Under the pieces are notes generated by a model. It was not told where the DNA came from. It saw nothing but the letters and a program-made list of their open reading frames with translations, and ran no database searches. Below are positions 13,395 to 20,082 of a stretch of 20,151 nucleotides of DNA, piece by piece. Within the stretch, counting starts at the first letter, position 1, and every line of letters starts with the position of its first letter. The position numbers and the translations under genes were made by a program. Origin of the DNA: Candidatus Aenigmatarchaeota archaeon (GTDB lineage: Archaea > Aenigmatarchaeota > Aenigmatarchaeia > CG10238-14); the NCBI GenBank assembly GCA_017610225.1, contig JAFCCM010000033.1, positions 1 through 20,151 of the forward strand, given 5' to 3'.

Positions 13395-13973
13395 ATGAGA
13401 ATTGTAATAATAAGAAATGAACATCCTAATGAAGTAGCTGCTTTTGTTACGGCTCGTATGTTTTGTGATTTTTTAGAAAGAAGAGGATATGATGTATCTT
13501 TAGAAACTACTCCAGTTCTAGTCACGGAACCATTAGGTTTAATTTTAGGATATATGCGAGGAATTTATTCTCTTGATGATATTCAAGAATTTGGAGATCA
13601 AAAATTATTCACAGATTGGCTAGAAGAGGTTAAAAGGTTATATGGTGAATCTATATATCTAAATTTTCACAGCCAAGATCAAAGTTTATCATATCAATGG
13701 AAATCATATTTAAAAAGAATAGATAATCAGGATAGATCAAATGAAATTGGGATTGAAACACGTAGTATTTACAAACCTATGAAAAACCAAAGGATTTTAA
13801 GAGCATCTGAAAAAGTACTTCCAATTCTATATCCACATAGAAATTCTCAACATCTTAATGGATGGTATGTTCGATTTGTTTCCGATATACAAAGATGTAG
13901 AGAGAAAGGATTTTTTGATCAAGAAAGTATCGAATATATAATGAAAATTTTAGAACCTCATATAAATCAATAA
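13395..13973 (+). CDS. Putative HxxE-type zinc hydrolase, uncertain
   Basis: 192 residues. The start MRIVIIRNEHPNEVAAF places a hydrophobic strand before HPNE (His10, Glu13). A second strand ends in LNFHSQD (His92). This HxxE plus later xxH layout is that of M14/AstE-AspA-type zinc carboxypeptidases and desuccinylases, where the H, E and H bind zinc. Against it, the usual substrate-binding Arg motif and the catalytic Glu late in the chain are not obvious, and the protein is short. A distant or reduced member, or a protein with a chance HxxE, are both open. The C-terminal half is basic and helical (RNSQHLNGWYVRFVSDIQRC). It has its own TATA box, so there is no operon to help with function. Confidence 0.5.
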   Translation: MRIVIIRNEHPNEVAAFVTARMFCDFLERRGYDVSLETTPVLVTEPLGLILGYMRGIYSLDDIQEFGDQKLFTDWLEEVKRLYGESIYLNFHSQDQSLSYQWKSYLKRIDNQDRSNEIGIETRSIYKPMKNQRILRASEKVLPILYPHRNSQHLNGWYVRFVSDIQRCREKGFFDQESIEYIMKILEPHINQ

Positions 13974-14035
13974 TTTAATGTGAATTACCACCAACCATTA
14001 ACAACTCATTTTCCTACCAAAACACCAAAACTTCC

Positions 14036-14043
14036 TTAAATTT
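14036..14043 (+). promoter_or_regulatory. TATA box of glyA
   Basis: TTAAATTT-like element centred about 26 bases before the ATG at 14065. There is no Shine-Dalgarno sequence, so leaderless translation is likely. Confidence 0.4.
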
Positions 14044-14064
14044 TTTAACAAGAAATAATAATCT

Positions 14065-15318
14065 ATGAGATGGTTTAGAAATCTGATTCAAGTCCAAAAA
14101 GAAGACCCTGAAGTTGCAAAAATAATCGAGAATGAAGTTGAAAGACAAGAGAATACAATTGAATTAATCGCTTCAGAAAATTTTGTAAGTCCTGCAGTAA
14201 TGGAAGCCCAAGCGAGTGTTATGACCAACAAGTATGCGGAAGGTTATCCTGGTAAAAGATATTATGGTGGATGTAAACACTATGACGAAGTCGAGGATTT
14301 AGCGATAGAAAGGGTTAAGAAATTATTTGGAGCAGAGCATGCTAATGTTCAGCCACACTCAGGAAGTCATGCTAATTTTGGTGTGTATTATGCCATGCTT
14401 GAGGTAGGAGATAAAATTCTCGCTATGGATCTGTCTCATGGTGGTCATCTTACTCATGGCAGTCCAGTTAATTTTTCTGGTCGAAATTATAATGTTCACT
14501 TCTATGGTGTTGACCCTAAAACTGAGAGAATAGACTATGATGAAGTGTTAAGAATAGCAAAAGAAGTCAAACCAAAACTAATAGTATGTGGTGCAAGTGC
14601 TTATCCTAGAACAATTGATTTTGGGGAATTCAGATATATTGCTGACAAAGTTAATGCTTACCTGATGGCTGATATTGCTCATATTGCTGGTCTAGTTGTA
14701 GCAGGAATTCATCCTTCACCATTTCCTTACGCAGATTTTGTAACAACCACAACCCAGAAGACACTTCGTGGACCTAGAGGAGGAGTAATAATGTGCAAAA
14801 AAGAATATGCTAAGCAAATCGACAAAGCAATCTTCCCAGGATTACAAGGAGGTCCATTAATGAACACAATCGCGGCAAAAGCAGTAGGATTTAAGGAAGC
14901 AATGAAACCTGAATTTAAACCATATCAGGAACAAATCGTAAAAAATGCGAAAGCATTAGCAAAAGAATTAACCAATAATGGTTTCAGACTAGTTTCTGGA
15001 GGAACAGATAATCATCTTATGCTTGTTGATTTACAAGACAAAGGAATGACAGGAAAAGAATCGCAAAAAGAATTTGAAAAAATAGGAATAACTCTTAACA
15101 AGAATTCAATTCCATTTGATCCTCTGCCATTTTGGGTAACTTCTGGAGTAAGATTAGGAACACCAGCAGTAACAACAAGAGGAATGAAAGAACCTGAGAT
15201 GAAAGAAATTGGGAAAATAATCGCAGCATATGTCAAGAATAGAAATGATGATAAAATCAAGGAACATCTTAAAGAAAGAGTTGCTGATTTGTGTAAGAAA
15301 TTTCCGTTGTATTATTGA
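14065..15318 (+). CDS. glyA: Serine hydroxymethyltransferase
   Basis: 417 residues, the same length as bacterial GlyA. It interconverts serine and glycine while passing a one-carbon unit to a folate-type carrier, using PLP in the cytoplasm. Recognisable segments are [61 protein letters not shown] and the PLP-lysine site [14 protein letters not shown], with Lys232 forming the Schiff base. The residue before that lysine is Gln231, where His is nearly invariant in the family. The rest of the active site looks intact, so activity is likely but may be altered. The sequence is bacterial in style rather than methanogen-like, which would fit old transfer from bacteria (inference). A thyX-like gene nearby is the other possible folate enzyme. 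It is convergent with the HIT gene, with 5 bases between stops. Confidence 0.95.
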   Translation: MRWFRNLIQVQKEDPEVAKIIENEVERQENTIELIASENFVSPAVMEAQASVMTNKYAEGYPGKRYYGGCKHYDEVEDLAIERVKKLFGAEHANVQPHSGSHANFGVYYAMLEVGDKILAMDLSHGGHLTHGSPVNFSGRNYNVHFYGVDPKTERIDYDEVLRIAKEVKPKLIVCGASAYPRTIDFGEFRYIADKVNAYLMADIAHIAGLVVAGIHPSPFPYADFVTTTTQKTLRGPRGGVIMCKKEYAKQIDKAIFPGLQGGPLMNTIAAKAVGFKEAMKPEFKPYQEQIVKNAKALAKELTNNGFRLVSGGTDNHLMLVDLQDKGMTGKESQKEFEKIGITLNKNSIPFDPLPFWVTSGVRLGTPAVTTRGMKEPEMKEIGKIIAAYVKNRNDDKIKEHLKERVADLCKKFPLYY

Positions 15319-15323
15319 AGTTA

Positions 15324-15755
15324 TTATTCTACATATTTTCTTCTAGATGGTAACATTTTCTTTACTTTTGGAACATAATCAGCTTTATGTGATATTACAT
15401 TTCGTATACCACCTCTAGGATTCTTGATATCCCCTTTATATCTTGGAATTAAATGGAAATGAACATGATTTTGAGTTGCTCCAGCAGCCTTTCCTTCGTT
15501 TATTCCTATATTCCATCCACCAGGATTAAATTTCTTCTGCACTATTTCTTTTGTTTTTCTAATTAAATCAAATAAACTTTGGATTTCTTGGGAACTAAGA
15601 TTAAAAAATGAAATTACATGATCTTTTGAGATTATTTCACAATGCCCAGGATTAACAGGAAAATCATCATATCTTGAGAAAAAATGTTCATTTTCAATAA
15701 TTTTATTTTTATCTTCTTCTTTTTGGATATCACAGAAAAAACAGTTAGTAGACAT
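15324..15755 (-). CDS. HIT-family nucleotide hydrolase/transferase
   Basis: 143 residues, typical for a one-domain HIT protein. The histidine triad is HVHFHLIPRY (His97, His99, His101). An N-terminal CFFCD (5-9), DDFPVNPGH (30-38) and IGINEGKAAGATQNH (83-97) all match the Hint/FHIT-like branch. These proteins hydrolyse nucleoside phosphoramidates or dinucleoside polyphosphates through a His-AMP intermediate. The C-terminal tail is basic (KKMLPSRRKYVE). The ATG has an AGGTGA Shine-Dalgarno 6 bases upstream, so this gene has a leader. It is convergent with glyA and divergent from the thyX-like gene. Confidence 0.92.
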   Translation of the reverse strand: MSTNCFFCDIQKEEDKNKIIENEHFFSRYDDFPVNPGHCEIISKDHVISFFNLSSQEIQSLFDLIRKTKEIVQKKFNPGGWNIGINEGKAAGATQNHVHFHLIPRYKGDIKNPRGGIRNVISHKADYVPKVKKMLPSRRKYVE

Positions 15756-15761
15756 ATCAAT

Positions 15762-15767
15762 TCACCT
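15762..15767 (-). promoter_or_regulatory. Shine-Dalgarno sequence of the HIT gene
   Basis: Minus-strand AGGTGA, a six-base match to the archaeal consensus, 6 bases before the ATG at 15755. Confidence 0.55.
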
Positions 15768-15850
15768 TTATTTCAAAACTTAATTTTATTATCGTTAATA
15801 ATTCCTTATCTAAATTAATTTATTTTTCAAATATAATAATAGAATATTTG

Positions 15851-15857
15851 AGGGGTG
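15851..15857 (+). promoter_or_regulatory. Shine-Dalgarno sequence deciding the thyX-like start
   Basis: AGGGGTG, 6 bases before the TTG at 15864. The alternative GTG at 15855 lies inside this element, which argues for the TTG. However, an A/T-rich TATA-like stretch at 15829-15836 would place transcription start very near 15857, so a leaderless GTG start is not excluded. Confidence 0.45.
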
Positions 15858-15863
15858 TTAATT

Positions 15864-17486
15864 TTGGAACAATTTACCAAGGAGGAATTTAAAATATTAG
15901 AACCATTTTTCACAAACATGGATAAATCTATTTTCGTGCTCAAAAATCTTCCAGAAGTTGTTAAAGGAGCATTATTTGCAAGATATAGTCGATCACCAAA
16001 AAATTTGAGAAAGCTTTTGTTAGACGAATTCATTAGAGACAAGAAATTGGGATTCAAAGAAATAGTCGATTATCAGGTAAATCAAAATACAGACCAAGAA
16101 AGTGCAATCAAAAAAGCCGAGGAATTCTATGATCGAATATTAATTCAGTTTGGTCATAGTTCTGTTGCTGAACTTGGTGGGGCTCATCTGGCTGTAGAGA
16201 ACATCTCCATTCTCGGAACAAAGTTTATTGAAGAATTAAGAATAGGTCTTTCTCCACTTGAAAAATCCACTCGCTATGTTTGGTTTGATGAAAAAATTGA
16301 TGGTAAATACAGATATTACCGAGACCCCAAAATAATGTCTTCCCAATCCGCAGATGATTATGTTCAAGGTTGTGATTTCCTATTTGATACTTATTCCAAA
16401 CTGATTAAACCTATGAAAAAATTTGTTCAAGAAAGATTTCCCCAAGAAGATAGTATATCAGACCGCGCTTATCGATCAACAATTCGTGCAAAATCCTGTG
16501 ATATATTGAGATCATTATTGCCAATATCCACTCTTACAAATATGGGTGTATTCGGAAATGGGCGTGCATTTGACTATATGTTAACAAAAATGAATGCTAT
16601 ACCAATGGATGAATCTAAACAATTATCACAAAATATCCACCAGGAATTAAGTAAAGTTATTCCGTCGTTTGTAAAAGTCTCGATGATGAAATATGGGAAA
16701 GAACATACACAATACTTTTCTGACACACAAAATGATATTGAAAGATTGACTAAACAATTATTGCAAAATGAAAAACTTCAGCCATCAAAAGAAGTGGAAT
16801 TAGTTTATCATGAAAAAGATGTTGTTGATAAATTGGTTACATCAATACTTTACCCAAGTTCAAAACTACCTGAAAGACAAATCATGAAATTAGTAAAGGG
16901 AATGAAACCAGAAGAAAAGAAAAGGGTTATTGAAACATATGTTAAACATAGAAGCACCAGACATTACCGTCCAGGCAGAGCTTTCGAAGATGTTTATTAC
17001 AAATTTGATATTTTGAGTTGTTTTGGTGTTTACAAAGACTTGATGAGACACAGAATTCTAACGAGACAAAAGCAATTGTTCACCCCTAATCATGGAATAA
17101 TTAAACCACCAGAAATCATTGACTCAGGTTTTGAAAAAGATTTTGATGAAGCAATAGGAATTGCTAGAGATGCATTCAATAAAATATCAAAAAAATATTC
17201 ATTGCAAGCCCAATATTTAGTTCCACACTGTGCCAAGACAAGATTTTCTATGACCATGAATTTACGGGAGGTTTTTCATCTAGTCGAATTAAGAAGTGGG
17301 AGGCAAGGGCATCCGAATTACAGAAGAGTTGCGCAGAAGATGTTTAAGGAAGTTGAGAAGGTTCAACCTGATATCGCTAGTTTGATTACTTTTGTTGACA
17401 TGAATGAATATGGTTTGGAAAGATTAGAATCTGAGAAGAAGATTGATAAGAAAATGGAGAAGTTAAAAGAAAAATATGGAAAATGA
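15864..17486 (+). CDS. Double-length ThyX-like (FAD-dependent thymidylate synthase family) protein
   Basis: 540 residues, about twice a normal ThyX (220-250), and readable as two ThyX-like halves. In the N-terminal half, FGHSSVAELGG and SPLEKSTRYV (Ser135, Arg137) resemble the end of the ThyX motif, but the RHR that should precede it reads LRI (125-127). ILRSLLPISTLTNM...NGRAF then matches the ThyX C-terminal region. In the C-terminal half, RHR is present (395-397) but the Ser eight residues on is Leu405; NLREVFHLVELRSG matches the NLR...LR segment. ThyX makes dTMP from dUMP with FAD and methylene-folate. Here neither half has a full motif, so the activity is uncertain. The start is a TTG with AGGGGTG 6 bases upstream. 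An in-frame GTG at 15855 would add three residues and overlaps the Shine-Dalgarno sequence. Confidence 0.8.
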   Translation: MEQFTKEEFKILEPFFTNMDKSIFVLKNLPEVVKGALFARYSRSPKNLRKLLLDEFIRDKKLGFKEIVDYQVNQNTDQESAIKKAEEFYDRILIQFGHSSVAELGGAHLAVENISILGTKFIEELRIGLSPLEKSTRYVWFDEKIDGKYRYYRDPKIMSSQSADDYVQGCDFLFDTYSKLIKPMKKFVQERFPQEDSISDRAYRSTIRAKSCDILRSLLPISTLTNMGVFGNGRAFDYMLTKMNAIPMDESKQLSQNIHQELSKVIPSFVKVSMMKYGKEHTQYFSDTQNDIERLTKQLLQNEKLQPSKEVELVYHEKDVVDKLVTSILYPSSKLPERQIMKLVKGMKPEEKKRVIETYVKHRSTRHYRPGRAFEDVYYKFDILSCFGVYKDLMRHRILTRQKQLFTPNHGIIKPPEIIDSGFEKDFDEAIGIARDAFNKISKKYSLQAQYLVPHCAKTRFSMTMNLREVFHLVELRSGRQGHPNYRRVAQKMFKEVEKVQPDIASLITFVDMNEYGLERLESEKKIDKKMEKLKEKYGK

Positions 17487-17540
17487 AGAAGTTACTTGTA
17501 AACAATAACCTAAAAATCCTTTAACCTCTAAACATTACTA

Positions 17541-17963
17541 ATGAATATAATCCTGTACACGTTAATGTTCTTTGGGCTAGACGTTATCCTAAGAAAAATC
17601 ACCCGTAAGACTATCAGATTCTCAGGGTTGGATGTCTTGTTCTTTGCCTCATGGATGGCTGGGATAAACTATGGAATAAGTCAAGGAGTGATTGTTGCTG
17701 TAGTTCTTGTTGTTGGTCATGCATTTTTAAGGCCGTCAAAAGCTCAGTATATTCTTTTTTCCATTCCCGCGCAGATAAGTGCTGTTGCTCTTGGGTATTT
17801 TTTTGGAATGAGTAAATTCACTTTGTCCTTAGTTATTTATCAAATCATTAACACTGGTTTGATGTTTGCAACAGGTGGGTTTGGTATGAGGTTTATTATT
17901 TTTCTTGTATTGAATACTTCTTTGAATCTGATTTTGCATAAGATTTTGTTGAATTTTGTTTAG
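17541..17963 (+). CDS. Small polytopic membrane protein, unknown function
   Basis: 140 residues with about four or five membrane segments: roughly 1-16, 28-62 (probably two segments around GINYGISQGVIVAVVLVVGH), 71-90, 95-111 and 114-137. Short basic loops (RKITRKTIR, LRPSKAQ) suggest a cytoplasmic N-terminal loop by the positive-inside rule. Gly-rich helices (GYFFGMSKF, ATGGFGMRF) are seen. The compact, Gly-containing helices recall small substrate-binding or rod-shape-type membrane proteins (ECF S-component or MreD-like), but no motif confirms either. A weak TAAAAATCC element lies about 26 bases before the ATG. Confidence 0.7.
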   Translation: MNIILYTLMFFGLDVILRKITRKTIRFSGLDVLFFASWMAGINYGISQGVIVAVVLVVGHAFLRPSKAQYILFSIPAQISAVALGYFFGMSKFTLSLVIYQIINTGLMFATGGFGMRFIIFLVLNTSLNLILHKILLNFV

Positions 17964-17970
17964 TGATGTG

Positions 17971-17977
17971 TTTAAAT
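17971..17977 (+). promoter_or_regulatory. TATA box fixing the start at 18001
   Basis: TTTAAAT centred 27 bases before the ATG at 18001. A TTG two codons upstream (17995) in the same frame would be too close to it. Confidence 0.5.
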
Positions 17978-18000
17978 GATTAAATCTTCATTTTTTGGGT

Positions 18001-18237
18001 ATGTTTACTATAGCAATAGATGACCTAGAAAATTTAGGACCATATGATCTCAGAGTTTTTGATGGTCATATAGCATCATTGATTTGTCATTATAAAGATG
18101 ATTTATATTTAGGTTTAATAATGATTGAAGGTAAAATAAGACAGGATGAATCAGATGAATATGTTTTCATTAGGAACTCCTCTCCTAAAGTTCAATCTAT
18201 TCCAGCCATAACTGGAGGTTCTCTTGTTATTTATTAA
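18001..18237 (+). CDS. Small hypothetical protein
   Basis: 78 residues beginning MFTIAIDDLENLGPYDLRVF. It looks mainly beta: repeated hydrophobic strands (HIASLICHY, DLYLGLIMIEGKI, EYVFIRN) with a Gly-Gly turn near the end (ITGGSLVIY). It is acidic, with no signal or membrane segment and no known motif. It could be a small beta-barrel or OB-like protein, but this is a guess from strand pattern. The start was chosen by the TATA box 27 bases upstream. Confidence 0.6.
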   Translation: MFTIAIDDLENLGPYDLRVFDGHIASLICHYKDDLYLGLIMIEGKIRQDESDEYVFIRNSSPKVQSIPAITGGSLVIY

Positions 18238-18273
18238 GATCCTGAACAAATTGAAAAATCTTAAGGTAAAAAC

Positions 18274-18296
18274 TTAAATATCTCTTACTAACTTAA
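18274..18296 (+). repeat. First copy of a 23-base duplicated promoter segment
   Basis: This copy is identical over all 23 bases to 18488-18510, and the two start 214 bases apart. It begins with a TTAAATA TATA box and continues TCTCTTACTAACTTAA, so it would place transcription start near 18302. The 309-base gap between 18237 and 18547 holds these two copies and one 39-codon ORF; I see no structured RNA that I can name. Confidence 0.6.
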
Positions 18297-18355
18297 GCAA
18301 ATTTTACATAAAGTTCTGATATAAGAAACTTAAGTTTAACATTGGTATAATTATC

Positions 18356-18475
18356 ATGCAATCTGAAATTAAAATGATACTTTCATTAAATGATATTGTA
18401 AAAAGTTCAGCTAATTCAGTTAATTTTGATTGGAGATCAATAATTTCACTTATTGTATCTTTTAGAATGGTATAA
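18356..18475 (+). CDS. 39-residue ORF between duplicated promoters, uncertain
   Basis: An ATG-to-TAA frame encoding MQSEIKMILSLNDIVKSSAN and on to WRSIISLIVSFRMV. It has an amphipathic start and a hydrophobic C-terminal stretch that could be membrane-associated. The upstream TATA copy (18274) would give a 50-60 base leader without a Shine-Dalgarno sequence. A weaker AGTTTAAC element is 22-29 bases before the ATG. It could be a small regulatory peptide ORF or simply chance coding within a leader of the release factor gene. Confidence 0.25.
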   Translation: MQSEIKMILSLNDIVKSSANSVNFDWRSIISLIVSFRMV

Positions 18476-18487
18476 AGATATGAATCT

Positions 18488-18510
18488 TTAAATATCTCTT
18501 ACTAACTTAA
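18488..18510 (+). repeat. Second copy of the duplicated promoter segment, upstream of the release factor
   Basis: TTAAATA followed by TCTCTTACTAACTTAA, identical to 18274-18296. Transcription would begin near 18515, giving the release factor a leader of about 30 bases that contains AAGGTGAA (18519-18526), a Shine-Dalgarno-like sequence placed rather far (about 20 bases) from the ATG at 18547. Confidence 0.55.
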
Positions 18511-18546
18511 TTAACACTAAGGTGAATTGTATTTAACCAAGAATCT

Positions 18547-19737
18547 ATGATTAAGCTGAAAAAACTAGTCAAACATCTCGAAAAAATTCGAGGAAGACAC
18601 ACAGAACTTATTTCTCTCTACATCCCGTCAGGATATAATCTAACTGAAATTCAGAATATGCTTCGATCTGAGTATGCATTAACACAAAACGTTAAATCCC
18701 GCCAGACAAGAAATAATGTTCTTGATGCTCTGGAAAAAACAATGAATCATTTAAAATTGTTCAAGAAGACACCAGAGAATGGTCTAATTGTTTTTTGCGG
18801 TAATGTTTCTGGAAAAGAAGGACAAAATGATGTTAAAATCTGGTCAATAGAACCGCCTCAACCCTTAGGACAGAAAATGTATTGGTGTGATCAAACTTTT
18901 GTTCTTGATCCAATCAAAGATATGCTTCGGGAAAAAGAAGTGTATGGACTCATAGTTATAGATACTGGCGGAGCAGATATTGGATTCCTAAAAGGCAAGA
19001 AAGTGTTGCTAAAAAAACATGTGGATTCAATGGTCCCTGGAAAGACAAAAGCCGGGGGATGGTCACAGATGCGTTACTTAAGGATTAGAGAAGAAGCAAA
19101 AAAAGACCACATGAAAAAAGTTGCTGAGATTGCTGATGGTATATTCCTTCCAGAAAAAGATCTTAAAGGTGTAATCATCGGAGGTCCTGGATCATTCAAA
19201 GAGAAATTTAGTGAGGGTGAGTATCTTAACTATCAAATCAGAGACAAGAAGTTAGGTCTAGTAGATACAAGTTATATAGGCATTCAAGGGTTACAGGAGA
19301 TGATTCAACGTGGAGAAAATCTTATTCAAGAAGCATCTGCGGTCAAGGAAAGAAAACTTATGGAAGATTTTTATGGTCATTTACAAAAAGATGATGGGCT
19401 CTCTGTTTATGGGATAGACGAAACCAAAAAAGCAATTAACATGGGTGCTATTGAGACTCTTCTTATCAGTGAGGATTATGACTGGATTAGAGTTAAACTC
19501 AAATGTCAATGTGGTCAGGAAATTGAGAAAGATACTAAACCAGGAGTAGAACATAAATGTCCAAACTGTGGGGCAGTGATGGAAGTGATTGAAGAAAAGG
19601 ATTTGATTGAAGTTCTTAGTGAAGAAGTCAAAAATTTTGGTACTGAAATTGAGATTATTTCTGCTGATAGCACAGAAGGTGAACAATTCAAGAATATTGG
19701 TGGGATTGGAGGAGTTCTTAGATTTAAGGTTGAGTAG
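18547..19737 (+). CDS. prf1: Archaeal peptide chain release factor aRF1 with GGW in place of GGQ
   Basis: 396 residues, full length for aRF1, the omnipotent archaeal release factor that reads stop codons in the ribosomal A site and triggers peptide release. The decoding domain keeps TQNVKSRQTR (NVKS 48-51, the NIKS equivalent) and YWCDQTF (112-118, the YxCxxxF motif). The catalytic domain has VPGKTKAGG followed by Trp172, where the universal GGQ glutamine is expected; SQMRYLRIREE after it follows the normal S..RF.R.RE pattern. The C-terminal domain has the archaeal zinc-binding insert (CQCG...CPNCG) and the terminal EIEIISADSTEGEQF segment. The gene is intact, with no frameshift. It may be an active release factor with a noncanonical loop, or a stop-codon-binding protein with another role such as ribosome rescue. 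Which one cannot be told from sequence. Confidence 0.9.
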   Translation: MIKLKKLVKHLEKIRGRHTELISLYIPSGYNLTEIQNMLRSEYALTQNVKSRQTRNNVLDALEKTMNHLKLFKKTPENGLIVFCGNVSGKEGQNDVKIWSIEPPQPLGQKMYWCDQTFVLDPIKDMLREKEVYGLIVIDTGGADIGFLKGKKVLLKKHVDSMVPGKTKAGGWSQMRYLRIREEAKKDHMKKVAEIADGIFLPEKDLKGVIIGGPGSFKEKFSEGEYLNYQIRDKKLGLVDTSYIGIQGLQEMIQRGENLIQEASAVKERKLMEDFYGHLQKDDGLSVYGIDETKKAINMGAIETLLISEDYDWIRVKLKCQCGQEIEKDTKPGVEHKCPNCGAVMEVIEEKDLIEVLSEEVKNFGTEIEIISADSTEGEQFKNIGGIGGVLRFKVE

Positions 19738-19972
19738 GATTATTTTCATCTAGATGATTTTTAATTAATTTCTGGTGATGAGGAGATAAAGATTCAGTAA
19801 CATGACTACCATCTCCACGAGTTCCAATGTCTTTACTATATTTACCACCACCATGATCAAGTATTATCATGCTCCTTCCTAAACCATCACTTGAACATTG
19901 TAAGTCCATTGTTTGAAATGCATAAGGGAGTTGTGGTATTTGTCCTTGACGTATTAAAAAACTTCTTGACAT
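19724..19972 (-). CDS. Small hypothetical protein
   Basis: 82 residues, beginning MSRSFLIRQGQIPQLPYAFQ, rich in Gly, Ser and His (LDHGGGKYSKDIGTRGDGSH) and ending in a polar tail. No family is recognised, and no membrane segment or signal is visible. Its 3' end overlaps the end of the release factor gene by 14 bases in the opposite orientation. A TATAAAAAT element on its strand (19994-20002) is centred about 26 bases before the ATG, which is the main support. It could be a structural or low-complexity protein, or, less likely, a chance ORF. Confidence 0.5.
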   Translation of the reverse strand: MSRSFLIRQGQIPQLPYAFQTMDLQCSSDGLGRSMIILDHGGGKYSKDIGTRGDGSHVTESLSPHHQKLIKNHLDENNPTQP

Positions 19973-19993
19973 TTCTATAACTCTCTAGTTATA

Positions 19994-20002
19994 ATTTTTA
20001 TA
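19994..20002 (-). promoter_or_regulatory. TATA box of the small gene at 19724-19972
   Basis: Minus-strand TATAAAAAT centred about 26 bases before the ATG at 19972, a leaderless arrangement. Confidence 0.4.
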
Positions 20003-20051
20003 TTTTACTATAACCACCAATTATATCAATAACTACAAACTTCCCAAAACC

Positions 20052-20060
20052 TTTAAATAT
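20052..20060 (+). promoter_or_regulatory. TATA box of rps24e
   Basis: TTTAAATAT centred 27 bases before the ATG at 20083, with CAAAACC just upstream. This is one of the clearest leaderless promoters in the window. Confidence 0.6.
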
Positions 20061-20082
20061 CATAAACACCTATTTTGAAAAC

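Noticed and set aside
15012..15260. Minus-strand open frame inside glyA
   Set aside because: Antisense shadow of a highly conserved coding region.
18238..18546. Possible riboswitch or structured leader RNA in the longest intergenic gap
   Set aside because: No known riboswitch core or strong stem could be folded by eye; the A/T-rich gap is explained as two promoter copies and a short ORF.
19381..19749. Minus-strand 122-codon frame opposite the release factor gene
   Set aside because: It overlaps the conserved C-terminal domain of aRF1; the Asn/Phe-rich translation is typical of a shadow frame.
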